Shown: in pieces, positions 1 through 7,641 of the stretch
How positions within the stretch are numbered: position 1 is the stretch's first letter
Layout of the letters: each line of letters starts with the position of its first letter
DNA from: Alphaproteobacteria bacterium UBA2954
GTDB lineage: Bacteria; Pseudomonadota; Alphaproteobacteria; Puniceispirillales; Puniceispirillaceae
Direction: 5' to 3'
NCBI GenBank assembly: GCA_002348585.1
Contig: DEBO01000041.1
Location: forward strand, 12,051 to 26,371
Length of the DNA stretch: 14,321 bases
Translations under genes and position numbers: made by a program
The notes under the pieces: generated by a model
Database searches by the model: none
Told to the model about the DNA's origin: nothing
What the model saw: only the letters and a program-made list of their open reading frames with translations

Positions 1-755
1 ACAATAATTTTTCGGCCAGTCAGTCCAGCGTCACCATCTGGCCCACCAATTTCAAATCGGCCGGTTGGGTTGATCAGAAAATCATCTTCACCAACCATCC
101 ATCCCTCTGGCAGAATGTCCGCTACCACCGGGGTGATAAGCTTGCGTATATCGTTAACAGAAGCCCCAGAAACATGCTGGGTAGAAATAACCAACTTATC
201 AACGCCTAGTATCGCACCACCATCATCATAGCGCAAAGTCACCTGTGACTTGGAATCAGGGCCTAAAATACTGTCTGTATCTGCTTTCCGTATTGAGGCC
301 AGCTTTTTCAAGATCTGATGGGAATAATGGATCGGTGCAGGCATCAGCTCATCTGTTTCGCGGCATGCATAGCCAAACATTAGGCCCTGATCACCAGCTC
401 CTTCATCCTTGCCTGAGTTGGCATCAACACCCAGTGCAATATGCGCAGACTGTTCATGTAAATAGTTCTGAAATTCAAAATCGGCGTGATGGAATTTTTC
501 CTGCTCATACCCAATATCTTTAATGGCCGCTCGCACGCAGCTTTCAATCTCTGCCATGATCCTATCGAGATTATCTGCAGACGCTCTAACCTCACCCGCG
601 AGAATAATTCGGTTAGTTGTAGCCATGGTCTCACATGCAACTCGAGCTTCAGGTTCATACGATAGAAACAAATCCAGAACCGTATCAGAGACCCTATCAC
701 AAACCTTATCCGGATGGCCTTCTGACACTGATTCTGAGGTGAATAAATATGACAT
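1..755 (-). CDS. metK: S-adenosylmethionine synthetase, N-terminal part (cut by window edge)
   Basis: Makes S-adenosylmethionine from methionine and ATP in the cytoplasm; SAM feeds methyltransferases and radical-SAM enzymes such as MiaB in the same gene block. About 251 N-terminal residues are present and the reading frame runs off the left edge. Visible family motifs are [11 protein letters not shown] at residues 7-17 (the ATP-binding N-terminal motif, including His14 and Asp16) and [12 protein letters not shown] starting at residue 119. The ATG at 753-755 is well supported by an AGGA sequence six bases upstream and by the typical short N-terminus. It lies 35 bases after the lnt stop, so it is probably cotranscribed with lnt. 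The 35-base gap is too short to hold a typical SAM riboswitch, and I saw no convincing one. Confidence 0.97.
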   Translation of the reverse strand, partial: MSYLFTSESVSEGHPDKVCDRVSDTVLDLFLSYEPEARVACETMATTNRIILAGEVRASADNLDRIMAEIESCVRAAIKDIGYEQEKFHHADFEFQNYLHEQSAHIALGVDANSGKDEGAGDQGLMFGYACRETDELMPAPIHYSHQILKKLASIRKADTDSILGPDSKSQVTLRYDDGGAILGVDKLVISTQHVSGASVNDIRKLITPVVADILPEGWMVGEDDFLINPTGRFEIGGPDGDAGLTGRKII

Positions 756-790
756 TACTCTTCCTCACGTCATGCACATATAATGTTAAT

Positions 791-2284
791 TTATCCGTTC
801 TTATTGCGTCTTTGGTGAGAAAATTCAAGCCACAATGACATAAAAATATACCCGAGCAGAAGCAATAGAGGAGCAACCATACGTAGTTGCGTATAAACTG
901 TTCCTTCAAGAGCTGGAGGCACGGGCGCATCAATCACAGCATCAGCGCCCAATTTAGAGCGCGCAAGCACACGCCCGTAAGCATCTATGGCCCCTGAAAT
1001 CCCCGTATTGGCGACTCTAAAAACAGGCAGTCCTTCCTCAATAGCACGCATGCGTGCTTGTGCAAAATGCTGATGTGGCCCTGCTGTTTGGCCAAACCAT
1101 GCATCATTACTCAAAGTCAACAACACGTCGGGCCGAAAATTATCTGCTGAAATGAAGTCAGGGAATATTATCTCATAGCAGATCAGAACCCGAAAGCTGC
1201 CGATATCAGACACAATTACCGGTTGTGCCGCCTGTCCCTGTTTAATATCAACTGACCCGGCTATGACATCGAGAAATGGTATACCACGGAAGGGCACGTA
1301 TTCACCAAACGGAACCAGATGCTGTTTGTCATAAATCTTCTGCATTTGACCACCACGATCAAAAAACAAGACAGAATTAAATAGATTTCCTGCCTCATCA
1401 CGGCGCAGGATTCCTGTTGCCATCATACCAGACGGGCTAGTGATAAGCTTTGCCATATTTTCGACCAGCTTTGGCTCATGTGGCCAAACACTCGCCAAAG
1501 CTGCTTCTGGCAACACCGTTAGATGTGAAATATTTGGTTCTTGCCGCGCCAATGCAATCATCTTATCAAGATGGGCTCCACGCTGGTCAAAGTCCCATTT
1601 ATCTTGCTGAGAAATGTTTGGCTGGATCAGCCTAATAATTGGAGACAGCTCATCCATATCTAGTTCTGGTGGAAATGTACGCACGCGGTCTGCGGACAGT
1701 ATAAGACAGAAAAAAAATGGCGTTAAGGAAACACAAGCAAGACTAAATTTGCGCTGCATTATCAGCGAAGGAGCCACAATCACAGACAACACCAGAAAAT
1801 TCAGACCATTCTGGCCGACAAAAGATGCCCCCTGCGCCAATATCGGCGAGCCTAAAAATGCATGTGCTGTGACATTCCAAGGAAAACCTGTCAGCATAAC
1901 CGAACGCAAATAATCAGCACAACCAAGACAGATAATGAATCCAATTAACCGTGCAGATTTGCTGGAAAAAACCCTGAAGGCCAAAGCTACTCCTGCTGCC
2001 CAGAATAAAGCCAGAAACAATGGAAACAGCAAACACACAAAAGGCAGCAGAAGCAGTTGCAGCCCCCCATCAACAAATAATGATGAACCAATCCAATATA
2101 AAGACGCCATAAACCACCCCCAGGAGGACAGTCCGACATATAATGCGGCCTGCCGTGCGGTAAGAGCATTTACAGCAAAATAAAAAACAGGCGAGAAGAA
2201 CAATATAGCTGGCACAATATTCATAGGGGGCAGAGCCAGACTTGCGGCTATACCAGCACATAGGCAAAATATGTGTTTAGGCAT
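791..2284 (-). CDS. lnt: Apolipoprotein N-acyltransferase
   Basis: Integral inner-membrane enzyme that adds the third acyl chain to the N-terminal cysteine of lipoproteins, the last step of lipoprotein maturation in Gram-negative bacteria. With this start it has 497 residues, the usual family length. The N-terminal half is a series of hydrophobic segments (about residues 5-200), followed by a nitrilase-like domain and a last membrane segment near the C-terminus (about 470-488). The catalytic triad is visible: Glu260 in LPEAALAS, Lys320 in YDKQHLVPFGEY and Cys369 in LICYEIIFPD. The ATG at 2282-2284 overlaps the end of corC by eight bases and gives the expected N-terminus. In-frame ATGs at 2311 and 2320 would add 9 or 12 residues and overlap corC more; none has a strong ribosome binding site, so translational coupling to corC is likely. 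Confidence 0.95.
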   Translation of the reverse strand: MPKHIFCLCAGIAASLALPPMNIVPAILFFSPVFYFAVNALTARQAALYVGLSSWGWFMASLYWIGSSLFVDGGLQLLLLPFVCLLFPLFLALFWAAGVALAFRVFSSKSARLIGFIICLGCADYLRSVMLTGFPWNVTAHAFLGSPILAQGASFVGQNGLNFLVLSVIVAPSLIMQRKFSLACVSLTPFFFCLILSADRVRTFPPELDMDELSPIIRLIQPNISQQDKWDFDQRGAHLDKMIALARQEPNISHLTVLPEAALASVWPHEPKLVENMAKLITSPSGMMATGILRRDEAGNLFNSVLFFDRGGQMQKIYDKQHLVPFGEYVPFRGIPFLDVIAGSVDIKQGQAAQPVIVSDIGSFRVLICYEIIFPDFISADNFRPDVLLTLSNDAWFGQTAGPHQHFAQARMRAIEEGLPVFRVANTGISGAIDAYGRVLARSKLGADAVIDAPVPPALEGTVYTQLRMVAPLLLLLGYIFMSLWLEFSHQRRNKNG

Positions 2285-3140
2285 CCGCAAACATAGGCTT
2301 GTCACTTTCATTCTTTGCATTCAAGCCGGAGATTCGAACTATATTCACTCGCCTTGGGTCTGAATCAAGCACTTCAAATTCAAGGCCACTTTCATGAATA
2401 ATTACCTCACCACGCACAGGCACATAGCCTGCTGTCGTGATCACAAGTCCACCGACTGTGTCCAGTTCTTCACGTTCATCACCATCAAGATTAATATTAT
2501 AAAGCAGCTCCAGAGAGCTCAACTCAAGACGTGCATCTGCGACAACACTACCATCAGGTTCAACATCAACATGCGGGGCATCAGACTGGTCATGCTCATC
2601 TTCAATCTCACCAACAATTTCTTCAACCAAGTCTTCGATTGTAATCAGCCCATCAATGCCGCCAAACTCATCTACAACCAGGGCAAGATGTAGACGCTTA
2701 AGTCGCATTTCCTGCAGCAGATCAAGAAGACGTATGGAAGGAGAGACAAATAATACAGGCCTGAGGAGATCTGAAAGTGACGCTGGCTCACGGTCAAGCG
2801 CATGTGCGATCAGATCCTTGATGTGCAACATCCCCAATAACTCATCCATATTGCCTTTATGGGCAGGCACACGGCTATGAGCTGCTTCACTAATTTGGCG
2901 GATAACGGATTCAAACCCATCTGTAATATCCACCGAAACAATATCTGCACGAGGGATCATCACATCTTCAGCCAAAATATCCCGCAGACCCAGCATATTC
3001 CGAAGTAGAAGGCCTTCTTGACCGTCAAAGCCAGTGCCTTCTTTATTAATAAAAGTCTCAATCAGGCCGGTGACTTCATCACGAACTGTTATTTGTTTTT
3101 TAAAAAAGGGCCATTTTGGTGTAAATTCAAACTTGCTCAT
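2277..3140 (-). CDS. corC: CBS-domain protein of the CorC/HlyC family
   Basis: Soluble 287-residue protein with two CBS domains (about residues 58-113 and 125-182) and a C-terminal CorC_HlyC domain (about 198-273, including GLVITTAGYVPVRGEVI). It has no membrane segments, so it is the short CorC type (in E. coli YbeX), not the membrane-bound transporter type. CBS pairs usually bind adenine nucleotides. The family has been linked to magnesium and cobalt efflux, and the ybeZ-ybeY-ybeX linkage also suggests a role in ribosome metabolism; the exact function here is inferred from context. Its ATG overlaps the ybeY stop in an ATGA junction at 3137-3140 and no good Shine-Dalgarno sequence precedes it, which points to coupled translation. 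The order phoH-ybeY-corC-lnt is conserved in many proteobacteria. Confidence 0.93.
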   Translation of the reverse strand: MSKFEFTPKWPFFKKQITVRDEVTGLIETFINKEGTGFDGQEGLLLRNMLGLRDILAEDVMIPRADIVSVDITDGFESVIRQISEAAHSRVPAHKGNMDELLGMLHIKDLIAHALDREPASLSDLLRPVLFVSPSIRLLDLLQEMRLKRLHLALVVDEFGGIDGLITIEDLVEEIVGEIEDEHDQSDAPHVDVEPDGSVVADARLELSSLELLYNINLDGDEREELDTVGGLVITTAGYVPVRGEVIIHESGLEFEVLDSDPRRVNIVRISGLNAKNESDKPMFADA

Positions 3141-3778
3141 AAATTGGTGTCTCTGGCTTCGACAGGCGTGTATATAACATCTTGGTAGGGATCAGTTATT
3201 CCTATCTCCGTTAAGAGATGTGACTCAAGTTTTTCCATTTCAGCCGCCTCATCATCAAGAATATGATCAAATCCTGCCAGATGAAGCAAGCCATGCAGTA
3301 TCAGATGGGCGGTATGATCCTGTTCGGCAATCCCGGCTACTTTTGCTTCAGACATAACTGTTTCAAAGCCAAGAACCAGATCCCCCATAAACAGCCTACC
3401 TTCGTTTAAAGAAGACCAATCGCCAGATGGGAAAGATAGAATGTTTGTTGCGCCAAATTTGCTGCGAAACTGCTGGTTCAGTTCAGCTATTGTAAGATCA
3501 TCTGTCCAAAGCACAGAAACCTCTATCGGCCCAGGAAACTTTGAGGGCAAAAATCTAGCCGCAAGGTCTATCAGTGTGATACATTTCATCTCACTGCTGA
3601 AAAGACAGTCAGCCCAGCGGGAATCAGAGATATTATGGTCAAAATGGTGATGATCAACTGAAACCCAGCTGTGATATGTATGTTCATCTGCGGCCGGACT
3701 GTCCGGTTCAGGATCTTGTTCTGCTGACGTCATCTCAACGGAATGGAGGGGCATAATCAGGAAATCTGTCTTTATCAT
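3137..3778 (-). CDS. ybeY: Endoribonuclease YbeY, 16S rRNA maturation, with N-terminal extension
   Basis: Single-strand endoribonuclease needed for 16S rRNA 3'-end maturation and ribosome quality control. The zinc-binding signature HGLLHLAGFDH is at residues 162-172, with His162, His166 and His172 as ligands, and the conserved TNILSFP is at 111-117. The protein is 213 residues, longer than the roughly 150-170 usual for the family. The excess is an N-terminal stretch of about 38 residues, acidic and then rich in histidine (residues 33, 36, 43-45, 48). The ATG at 3776-3778 is the first in frame; in-frame ATGs at 3754 and 3733 also exist and none has a clear ribosome binding site, so the true start is uncertain. 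It follows phoH by 62 bases and ends in an ATGA overlap with corC. Confidence 0.93.
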   Translation of the reverse strand: MIKTDFLIMPLHSVEMTSAEQDPEPDSPAADEHTYHSWVSVDHHHFDHNISDSRWADCLFSSEMKCITLIDLAARFLPSKFPGPIEVSVLWTDDLTIAELNQQFRSKFGATNILSFPSGDWSSLNEGRLFMGDLVLGFETVMSEAKVAGIAEQDHTAHLILHGLLHLAGFDHILDDEAAEMEKLESHLLTEIGITDPYQDVIYTPVEARDTNL

Positions 3779-3799
3779 TCAAAATAAAATGAAATTCTC

Positions 3800-3821
3800 T
3801 TGTCATGTATATTTCTGACAA
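3800..3821. promoter_or_regulatory. Inverted repeat between phoH and ybeY
   Basis: The sequence reads TTGTCA, ten bases, then TGACAA: two perfect six-base arms in the 62-base gap before ybeY. This is the size and form of a dimeric repressor operator. On the minus strand the TTGTCA arm could also serve as a -35 element, with GAGAAT 16 bases downstream as a weak -10, which would give ybeY-corC-lnt-metK an internal promoter. No T-run follows, so it is not a typical terminator. The function is inferred from form and position only. Confidence 0.3.
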
Positions 3822-3840
3822 TTGAGTGTGGCGAGAAGTT

Positions 3841-4815
3841 TCAATTTTGTCTAGTCTCATATGCTTTCAAGATCCGGGCAACAACCGAATGCCTGACTAT
3901 ATCCTCTCCAGAGAGGCGTATTGTACCTATACCTCTAACCATTTCCAACCTGTTGACTGCATCAGATAAACCAGATAACTGACCGCTGGGGAGGTCAATC
4001 TGAGACAGATCGCCCGTGATAATCATTCGAGAATCTTCTCCCAGACGAGTCAATACCATTTTCATCTGAACCGGTGTTGTGTTTTGCGCTTCATCAATGA
4101 TGACAAAGGCATTGGTAAGTGTCCGTCCCCGCATGAAAGCAAGCGGAGCAATTTCGATCTCACCGCTAGCAAGCATCCGGTCGAATTTTTGGGAAGGCAT
4201 CATATCGTAAAGTGCATCATAAAGTGGTCGCAGATAGGGATCAACCTTCTCCTTCATATCGCCAGGCAAAAACCCTAGACGCTCCCCTGCTTCAACAGCT
4301 GGGCGCGAAAGAATGATTCGGTCAACTAATCTACGCTTCAGACAATCAACAGCCCAAGCAACCGCCATATATGTTTTGCCAGTTCCCGCTGGCCCAAGAC
4401 CAAACACCACCTCATGTGCCTTAAGCAGCTTGAAATAAGCAGACTGACCCGCAGTACGGGGATAGATATTCTTTTTCCAGGTAGTTGCAAACACCGACTT
4501 GTCAATTGGTGACTTGTCTGGATCCACACCATTTTCAGCTTGACGTAGCAAATCATCGACCAGAGTGGCACTCAACTCTGTAGCGGCACCATGGCTTGAA
4601 AGTTGACGATAAAGACTCGTAAAAGCCTGGCTGGCTTTATCTACATTTTTTTGTTCACCTGCAATGGTGATCTGGTTGCCAAAGCTGCTTAATCCAACAT
4701 GTAGAGCTTGTTCGATGCGGGCTAGGTGACGGTTATGCTGACCGCAGAGCAGGCTTAGCCGTTCATTATCATCGAATTCAAGGCAGATTTGCTTATTCCC
4801 GGCAGTTTCGCTCAA
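3841..4815 (-). CDS. phoH: PhoH-family ATPase (PhoH/YbeZ type)
   Basis: Cytoplasmic P-loop NTPase of 324 residues. The Walker A motif GPAGTGKT is at residues 141-148, Walker [11 protein letters not shown] at 238-247, and the conserved [11 protein letters not shown] at 266-276. The N-terminal part (about 10-120) resembles the nucleic-acid-binding region of the YbeZ type, and the family is helicase-like. It is genetically tied to YbeY, with which YbeZ interacts in other proteobacteria, so a role in RNA metabolism or ribosome maturation is the best inference. The start is TTG at 4813-4815, overlapping the miaB TGA stop as TTGA. No ATG gives a better N-terminus, and the upstream purine stretch GAAGAGAA is a weak ribosome binding site, so coupling to miaB is likely. 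Confidence 0.95.
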   Translation of the reverse strand: MSETAGNKQICLEFDDNERLSLLCGQHNRHLARIEQALHVGLSSFGNQITIAGEQKNVDKASQAFTSLYRQLSSHGAATELSATLVDDLLRQAENGVDPDKSPIDKSVFATTWKKNIYPRTAGQSAYFKLLKAHEVVFGLGPAGTGKTYMAVAWAVDCLKRRLVDRIILSRPAVEAGERLGFLPGDMKEKVDPYLRPLYDALYDMMPSQKFDRMLASGEIEIAPLAFMRGRTLTNAFVIIDEAQNTTPVQMKMVLTRLGEDSRMIITGDLSQIDLPSGQLSGLSDAVNRLEMVRGIGTIRLSGEDIVRHSVVARILKAYETRQN

Positions 4816-6185
4816 GCTACATTCTCTTCTGATTTCATCTGTTGTGGACGCTTACCTCTTTGACCCAGAAGTGAATTTTGTCTAGCCTCTTTGACAGTGA
4901 CCGTGACCATCTTCCCAAGCTGAGTGTAATCTCCTTCCAAATAGACAGACTGCATAAACGGGCTGCGGCCTGTTACCTGACCGTCACGACCACCCATTTT
5001 GTCAATCAGCACAGCCATCTGCTTTCCTTCACATGTTTTATTAAATGCCATTTGCTGAGCGTCCAAAAGCTGCTGTAAGGCTGAAAGCCTGTCAGCCTTA
5101 ACCTGCGCCTCAACCTGCTGATCATCTCCTGCAGCTGGCGTGCCCGGGCGCGGGCTGTATTTGAATGAATAAGCAGACGCATAACCTATATCAGCAACCA
5201 GCTTGATTGTATCAGCAAAGTCACGGTCTGTTTCACCAGGGAACCCAACAATAAAATCGCCTGACAGGGCAAGGCTGGGTTTAAATGTGCGCAACCTATC
5301 AATAACCCGACGATAATCATCCGCTGTATGGCGGCGATTCATCGCTTTGAGGATTCTGTCTGAACCTGCCTGAACAGGCAGATGAAGATAGGGCATCAAT
5401 TGTGGCACATCACGATGAGCGCTCATTAAATCATCATCCATGTCCAGCGGATGTGAGGTTGTGTAACGCAACCTTGGCAGGCCGTCAATTTCTGCTAATT
5501 CACGAATCAAGCGGCCCAGCCCCCAATTAGTGCCATCAGGTGCAACCCCATGCCACGCGTTCACATTCTGACCAAGCAATGTGATCTCCCTTGTCCCAGC
5601 CGCAACAAGCCGTTTTGCTTCAATGATGATTTGTTCAGCTTGGCGAGAAAATTCAGCGCCACGGGTGTAAGGCACAACACAGAAGCTGCAGAATTTATCA
5701 CAACCTTCCTGCACAGATAAAAATGCCGCAGGGCCCCTGGGTGCAGATTCTTCAGGCAGAAAATCAAACTTTACCTCAGTTGGAAACTCTGTATCTATAA
5801 CACTTAGCCTTGAAATTGGATCCGCCTTGGCGACCAGTTCAGGCAAGCGGTGATAGGTTTGCGGTCCAACGACCATATCAACCCAAGGAGCCCGCCTTGT
5901 AATTTCCTCACCCTCTGCCTGTGCCACGCAACCAGCAACAGCAATCAAAATCTGTCTGTTTTGCTGCACAGCTGCCCGGTCTTTGAGCTTGCGCAAACGG
6001 CCGAGATCAGAAAACACCTTTTCAGAAGCTTTTTCGCGAATATGGCAGGTGTTCAGAATCACCATATCTGCATCTTCAAGCGAGTCTGTCGGCATGTAGC
6101 CCGTAGGCGCAAGTACATCCTTCATCCGCTCGGAATCATAGACATTCATCTGGCAACCAAAAGTCTTAACAAAAAGTTTTTTCAT
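4812..6185 (-). CDS. miaB: tRNA-2-methylthio-N6-dimethylallyladenosine synthase
   Basis: Radical-SAM methylthiotransferase that converts i6A37 to ms2i6A37 in tRNAs reading UNN codons. It is 457 residues, the usual length. The N-terminal domain carries the three cysteines of the auxiliary 4Fe-4S cluster: Cys11 (TFGCQMN), Cys47 (NTCHIREKA) and Cys86 (GCVAQ). The radical-SAM motif CDKFCSFC at 162-169 supplies Cys162, Cys166 and Cys169. A TRAM domain occupies about 387-445. The ATG at 6183-6185 is directly preceded by an in-frame TAA, so no longer start is possible. Its best Shine-Dalgarno sequence, AAAGGA, is 14 bases away with a small hairpin in between (described separately). It overlaps phoH by the TTGA junction at its 3' end and is separated from rimI by 128 bases. 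Confidence 0.97.
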   Translation of the reverse strand: MKKLFVKTFGCQMNVYDSERMKDVLAPTGYMPTDSLEDADMVILNTCHIREKASEKVFSDLGRLRKLKDRAAVQQNRQILIAVAGCVAQAEGEEITRRAPWVDMVVGPQTYHRLPELVAKADPISRLSVIDTEFPTEVKFDFLPEESAPRGPAAFLSVQEGCDKFCSFCVVPYTRGAEFSRQAEQIIIEAKRLVAAGTREITLLGQNVNAWHGVAPDGTNWGLGRLIRELAEIDGLPRLRYTTSHPLDMDDDLMSAHRDVPQLMPYLHLPVQAGSDRILKAMNRRHTADDYRRVIDRLRTFKPSLALSGDFIVGFPGETDRDFADTIKLVADIGYASAYSFKYSPRPGTPAAGDDQQVEAQVKADRLSALQQLLDAQQMAFNKTCEGKQMAVLIDKMGGRDGQVTGRSPFMQSVYLEGDYTQLGKMVTVTVKEARQNSLLGQRGKRPQQMKSEENVA

Positions 6186-6205
6186 TTACGCGTTGCGTAT
6201 CCTTT
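6186..6205 (-). promoter_or_regulatory. miaB ribosome binding site with intervening hairpin
   Basis: On the minus strand the order is AAAGGA (6205-6200), TACGC, AAC, GCGTA, one A, then the miaB ATG. TACGC and GCGTA are perfect reverse complements, so they can form a five-pair stem with a three-base loop. The linear spacing from Shine-Dalgarno to ATG is 14 bases, longer than the usual 5-9. Folding of the hairpin would bring the two close together, as described for phage T4 gene 38. The pairing is seen in the sequence; the role is inferred. Confidence 0.5.
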
Positions 6206-6253
6206 AAATCTGCTCTGAAGCCAACACATTTATCACTTGGCCTGTTACGAAGT

Positions 6254-6282
6254 TATTTGCCTAGCCTTATTCCCGTCGTCAA
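6254..6282 (-). promoter_or_regulatory. Possible miaB promoter in the rimI-miaB gap
   Basis: The minus strand carries TTGACG at 6282-6277, five of six matches to the sigma-70-type -35 consensus. A poor -10 candidate, CAAATA at 6259-6254, lies 17 bases further on. The same gap has a dyad GCCAA, 12 bases, TTGGC at 6220-6241, downstream of the putative start of transcription. This 135-base gap between genes is the only sizeable break in the tsaB-to-metK block apart from the one before ybeY, which makes an internal promoter reasonable. The -10 element is weak, so the call is tentative. Confidence 0.3.
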
Positions 6283-6313
6283 GCCCTTCTGCGCAAGTGA
6301 ATGGCCGCATTTT

Positions 6314-6778
6314 TCACCTCAGATGACACTTGAGAACAAGCGCATCTGAAATCTTTGCTCGCCGCCGGTAATAATTGGGGCGTTTTCCTGCCAATTCAAA
6401 TCCGCAAGATCTGTACAGGTTATACGCGCTCTTATTGGTCGCCTCAACTTCAAGCAGGACGAGGCTTACTCCATGCTTGCTGCCAAGATGAAGACCCTTT
6501 TCCAGCAAATGGCGACCTATACCTTGTCTGCGCAAAGATTCTCGCACACATAATTCTATCACATCAGCTGTATTACCGGCCTGTTGTAACAAGATGAAAC
6601 CTACCGGGTAATCTGCATCGAAAGACACTACACCAAAACAGTTTGAATGGCAGCAGAGTTTCATGATCACAGCTGATTCCTGCTGCCGTTCAGCCCCGTA
6701 AACATCACAAAAAATCAATGTGATTGCTTCAGCATGACCGCGCGTGACAGCCGTGTAGTGTATGTTATGGACGGTCAT
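6314..6778 (-). CDS. rimI: Ribosomal-protein-alanine N-acetyltransferase (GNAT family)
   Basis: GNAT acetyltransferase of 154 residues, expected to acetylate the N-terminal alanine of ribosomal protein S18. The acetyl-CoA-binding motif RRQGIGRHLLE is clear, followed by the conserved VEATNKSAYNLYRSCGFE block and the ending NYYRRRAKISDALVL, as in RimI. The ATG at 6776-6778 has AGG six bases upstream and gives the normal N-terminus. A TTG at 6817 would add 13 residues and lengthen the overlap with tsaB, which is less likely. With this start the gene overlaps the tsaB end by 14 bases, so the two are very likely cotranscribed and perhaps translationally coupled. RimI next to TsaB is a widespread arrangement. 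The enzyme could have other protein substrates, which the sequence cannot settle. Confidence 0.92.
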   Translation of the reverse strand: MTVHNIHYTAVTRGHAEAITLIFCDVYGAERQQESAVIMKLCCHSNCFGVVSFDADYPVGFILLQQAGNTADVIELCVRESLRRQGIGRHLLEKGLHLGSKHGVSLVLLEVEATNKSAYNLYRSCGFELAGKRPNYYRRRAKISDALVLKCHLR

Positions 6779-7514
6779 ACCAGACCTGACGCTTTGCCAA
6801 ACCAAGTTTTGGAGCAACTACATACAACGGCTCAAAGCCAGAACAGGGATAGAGATGTGGTAAAGATAAAGATCGAAGCGCGTAACGCCCAATCATCTGT
6901 GCATCTAAGGACCTCGGCTGACAGAAAATGCGTTTTTCTGTCGAAACCAGAGCAGCAAGGTCTGTAACATGACCTGTTAACGTCAGGCACAGTCCATCAA
7001 AACGCAGACAGGCCTCTTCAATATAGGATGTTATCCGTTTTAATGGCACATCCCTGACGGGAGACAACATGTTCGCCTGCGGACCAAATTCCTGTACAAA
7101 AAGGGAATTCCTGCGCGTATCAGCAAAACAGAGGTGGGGCCCTGACTGCTTTTGCTCTGTTTGACCTTGTATAATCGAGTCAACAGCTAGCGCGGCCAGA
7201 CCATTGACTCCAAGCGGGGTTGCTGTAGTGGCAAGCATATACCCTTTGGCAGCAGACAAACAAACACGAAGTCCTGTAAATGATCCCGGTCCGCATCCGG
7301 CCGCAATATGGGTTAAGTCTGAAAAAGATGCATCTGCCTCTTCCATCAAACCTTGAACCATATCCACAAGATATTCACCATGTCCAAAACGAGCATTATG
7401 CTGTTTGAATGCAACACAGCCTCCATAATTTAAAAGGGCAACGGACACTGCATCTCCGCTGGCCTCCAAAGCCAGCAGAAGGCGATATTCAAAATAATCT
7501 CTTTCAACAGACAA
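6765..7514 (-). CDS. tsaB: TsaB, threonylcarbamoyladenosine (t6A) tRNA modification protein
   Basis: Partner of TsaD in the bacterial complex that forms t6A at position 37 of ANN-decoding tRNAs. It has the ASKHA-type N-terminus LLLALEASGDAVSVALL and the TsaB signature GCGPGSFTGLRV, with the conserved C-terminal PLYVVAPK. The frame has no ATG or GTG ahead of these motifs. I chose TTG at 7512-7514, giving 249 residues, near the family size of about 220-235. An upstream TTG at 7590-7592 would give 275 residues, but it has no ribosome binding site and lies directly beneath a possible -10 element. The start is therefore uncertain, while the protein identity is not. It heads the minus-strand block that continues with rimI, and it is divergent from the deacetylase gene. 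Confidence 0.93.
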   Translation of the reverse strand: MSVERDYFEYRLLLALEASGDAVSVALLNYGGCVAFKQHNARFGHGEYLVDMVQGLMEEADASFSDLTHIAAGCGPGSFTGLRVCLSAAKGYMLATTATPLGVNGLAALAVDSIIQGQTEQKQSGPHLCFADTRRNSLFVQEFGPQANMLSPVRDVPLKRITSYIEEACLRFDGLCLTLTGHVTDLAALVSTEKRIFCQPRSLDAQMIGRYALRSLSLPHLYPCSGFEPLYVVAPKLGLAKRQVWYDRP

Positions 7515-7641
7515 CTTCTTGACTGCACCTTCCGCTTTGTTTCCAATCAGCTTGGGAAATTTAGATTTATCCGGTGTTGCAGTCGAGGTCAAAAAAAATT
7601 ATTGTAGGGCAATTTTAAGGACAGTATGGTTGGTTAGGCAA
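7515..7641. promoter_or_regulatory. Divergent promoter region between tsaB and the deacetylase gene
   Basis: This is the only divergent gene junction in the window, so promoters for both directions should lie here. On the minus strand TACAAT at 7606-7601 is one mismatch from the -10 consensus, but no good -35 stands 16-18 bases upstream. On the plus strand a weak pair, TTGCAG and TATTGT spaced by 17 bases, is centred on an eight-A run at 7591-7598. The elements are weak matches and the exact sites are not established. Confidence 0.3.

Noticed and set aside
756..790. SAM-responsive riboswitch ahead of metK
   Set aside because: Only 35 bases separate lnt from metK, and I could not fit the known SAM-II or SAM/SAH pairing patterns. 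A covariance-model search of the lnt end plus this gap would settle it.
5850..6218. Plus-strand open frame of 122 codons opposite miaB
   Set aside because: It lies wholly antisense to well-supported miaB codons and its start, has no ribosome binding site or recognisable protein features, and is a shadow frame. The same applies to the other plus-strand frames opposite lnt, corC, nfuA and glnD.
7519..7641. Longer N-terminus for the deacetylase from the ATG at 7519
   Set aside because: It would overlap the tsaB start, lacks a ribosome binding site and would bury the clear signal peptide 41 residues inside the protein.
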